Assembly (NCBI GenBank): GCA_007280825.1
Contig: QYQI01000092.1
Location: 1-13,483 of the forward strand
DNA length: 13,483 nucleotides
Direction: 5' to 3'
DNA from: Ignavibacteriales bacterium
GTDB taxonomy: Bacteria; Bacteroidota; Ignavibacteria; Ignavibacteriales; Melioribacteraceae
Part shown: one piece after another, positions 12,253 through 13,483 of the stretch
How positions within the stretch are numbered: position 1 is the first letter of the stretch
Layout of the letters: each line of letters opens with the position of its first letter
Made by a program: the position numbers and the translations under genes
Notes under the pieces: model-generated
What the model saw: only the letters and a program-made list of their open reading frames with translations
The model's database searches: none
Told to the model about the DNA's origin: nothing

Positions 12253-13483
12253 TTAGAAACAATATGAATTCGCATCAATTAATTTATCTGCAATGCTTCT
12301 GCGTAACTTTGTCGTATTGATCGGGTCGTATTTAGTGAATCGTTTCAAACCCATCAATAACATTTTTAATTCATCACCTTCTGCAAAAGAAGAAATTGCA
12401 TGTTTTCCGTAAAGATTTATTTTCTCAATTGCGTCGCTTATATACACTTGAGTCATATCAATGTATGGCTGTAGCTCAGTTGCGTTCTTCATCCCTGATA
12501 ATTTAAATGTTCTAAGATAAGCCGATTCACATGCAAAAAGTTCTATCATCATATCGGTAACATTCATAATTAATTCTTGTTCTTCTTTAAGTTTCAGCAT
12601 TAATTTTTGGACAGCGGAACCGGCAATAATTAAAACTGCTTTTTTTGCATTCTGAATGGCTTTATATTCAGCGGCGAGCAATGCGTTGGTAGTACCGCCA
12701 AATTCAGGTACAGACATCAACTCTTTTTGAATAGCCATTGCCGGACTTATTAAATCAAGTCTGCCCTTCATCGAACGCTTCATTAACATATCAACAGTTA
12801 AAAGACGATTGATTTCATTTGTCCCCTCAAAGATTCTGTTTATACGCGAATCTCTATAAGCTCTTGCGGCAGGATATTCTTCAGAATAACCGTATCCACC
12901 ATGGATCTGAACAGCTTCATCAACAACATAATCTAAAATTTCCGAACCATAAACTTTTAGCATTGCACATTCGATGGCATATTCTTCGGCTGCATTTAAT
13001 GCGGCTTCCTCGTATTTGCTTTCTTTAGCTTGAAGTTCTTTTATTTTTTTATTTATTAAATCACTTACTCTATATGTAGCGGATTCTGAAACAAATATTT
13101 TGATTGCCTGCTCTGCTATCTTATGTTTGATAGCGCCGAAATTAGATATTGGTTGATTAAATTGTTTTCGTTCATTGGCATACGCTACAGAGATTGTTGC
13201 TACTTTTTTTGCACTTCCTGTGGTCATGGCACAAAGTTTAAATCTGCCAATGTTCAAGATGTTGAACGCAATGTAGTGTCCTTTGCCAATCTCGCCTAAT
13301 ATATTTTCTTTAGGAACTTTTACATTGTCTAAGAAAAGTGCTCGTGTTGATGAGCCTTTAATTCCAAGTTTATTTTCTTCTTCTCCTCTATTAAATCCTT
13401 CCGATTTTGCATCAATGATGAAACAAGTAAATTTGTCTCCGTCTACCTGAGCAAAAGTTATCAATATGTCCGCGAATCCTCCG
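12253..13483 (-). CDS. Long-type acyl-CoA dehydrogenase, 5' end outside the window
   Basis: This FAD enzyme introduces the first double bond into acyl-CoA in beta-oxidation. Only the C-terminal part is present: the frame is open to the window edge (residues Gly-Gly-Phe-Ala-Asp-Ile before the first possible start), so the TTG at 13464 is not the real start. Visible features are Gly-Ile-Lys-Gly-Ser-Ser-Thr-Arg, about 125 bases in from the window edge, then Gly-Lys-Gly-His, Phe-Asn-Ile-Leu-Asn-Ile-Gly-Arg-Phe and Gln-Ile-His-Gly-Gly-Tyr-Gly. Ile-Phe-Glu-Gly-Thr-Asn-Glu-Ile follows; its first Glu (12826-12828) is the expected catalytic base. About 170 further residues form the extra helical domain of VLCAD/ACAD9-like and Bacillus FadE-like enzymes, whose full length is near 590. 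Roughly 180-190 residues are therefore missing. It precedes the dienoyl-CoA reductase and may form an operon with it and with genes outside the window. Confidence 0.93.
   Translation of the reverse strand, partial: GGFADILITFAQVDGDKFTCFIIDAKSEGFNRGEEENKLGIKGSSTRALFLDNVKVPKENILGEIGKGHYIAFNILNIGRFKLCAMTTGSAKKVATISVAYANERKQFNQPISNFGAIKHKIAEQAIKIFVSESATYRVSDLINKKIKELQAKESKYEEAALNAAEEYAIECAMLKVYGSEILDYVVDEAVQIHGGYGYSEEYPAARAYRDSRINRIFEGTNEINRLLTVDMLMKRSMKGRLDLISPAMAIQKELMSVPEFGGTTNALLAAEYKAIQNAKKAVLIIAGSAVQKLMLKLKEEQELIMNVTDMMIELFACESAYLRTFKLSGMKNATELQPYIDMTQVYISDAIEKINLYGKHAISSFAEGDELKMLLMGLKRFTKYDPINTTKLRRSIADKLIDANSYCF

Overview
The window is AT-rich DNA from a Gram-negative bacterium. An outer-membrane beta-barrel protein, signal peptides, a ClpC with a UVR linker, a PyrE with a C-terminal CxxC tail and a PduS/PduT pair together suggest the Bacteroidota/Chlorobiota/Ignavibacteriota group. 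That placement is inferred from gene style, not from a marker gene. No rRNA, tRNA, CRISPR array, transposase or phage gene is visible. The longest stretch without a gene is about 210 bases, upstream of clpC.

Left part (about 100-3200, plus strand): a loose row of poorly characterised envelope genes. These are a four-helix membrane protein, a secreted outer-membrane beta-barrel protein, a three-helix small membrane protein and a four-helix small membrane protein. An endonuclease/exonuclease/phosphatase (EEP) family gene follows, and it is cut by an in-frame TAG. The reading frame stays open past the stop and carries the rest of the catalytic residues. Two closely related palindromes with a compensatory base-pair change flank the three-helix gene.

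Middle part (11056 down to 3204, minus strand): seven closely packed genes read clpC - phhB - pyrE - M64 metallopeptidase - SpoIIE/PP2C phosphatase - pduS - pduT. Gaps are 21, -4, 20, 7, 1 and 71 bases, so much of the run is probably co-transcribed. ClpC is a protease-partner unfoldase, PhhB recycles pterin cofactor and PyrE makes OMP. The last two encode an electron-transfer pair of bacterial microcompartments: a flavin/iron-sulfur oxidoreductase and a shell trimer with one Cys placed for a [4Fe-4S] cluster in its pore. No other microcompartment gene is present, so this looks like a satellite locus serving a shell encoded elsewhere. The phosphatase lies one base upstream of pduS. A terminator-like hairpin sits inside the first codons of pyrE, and a REP-like palindrome separates pduS from pduT.

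Right part (13483 down to 11270, minus strand): the C-terminal two thirds of a long-type acyl-CoA dehydrogenase, cut by the window edge, then a DECR1-like 2,4-dienoyl-CoA reductase. Together they indicate beta-oxidation of saturated and unsaturated fatty acids.
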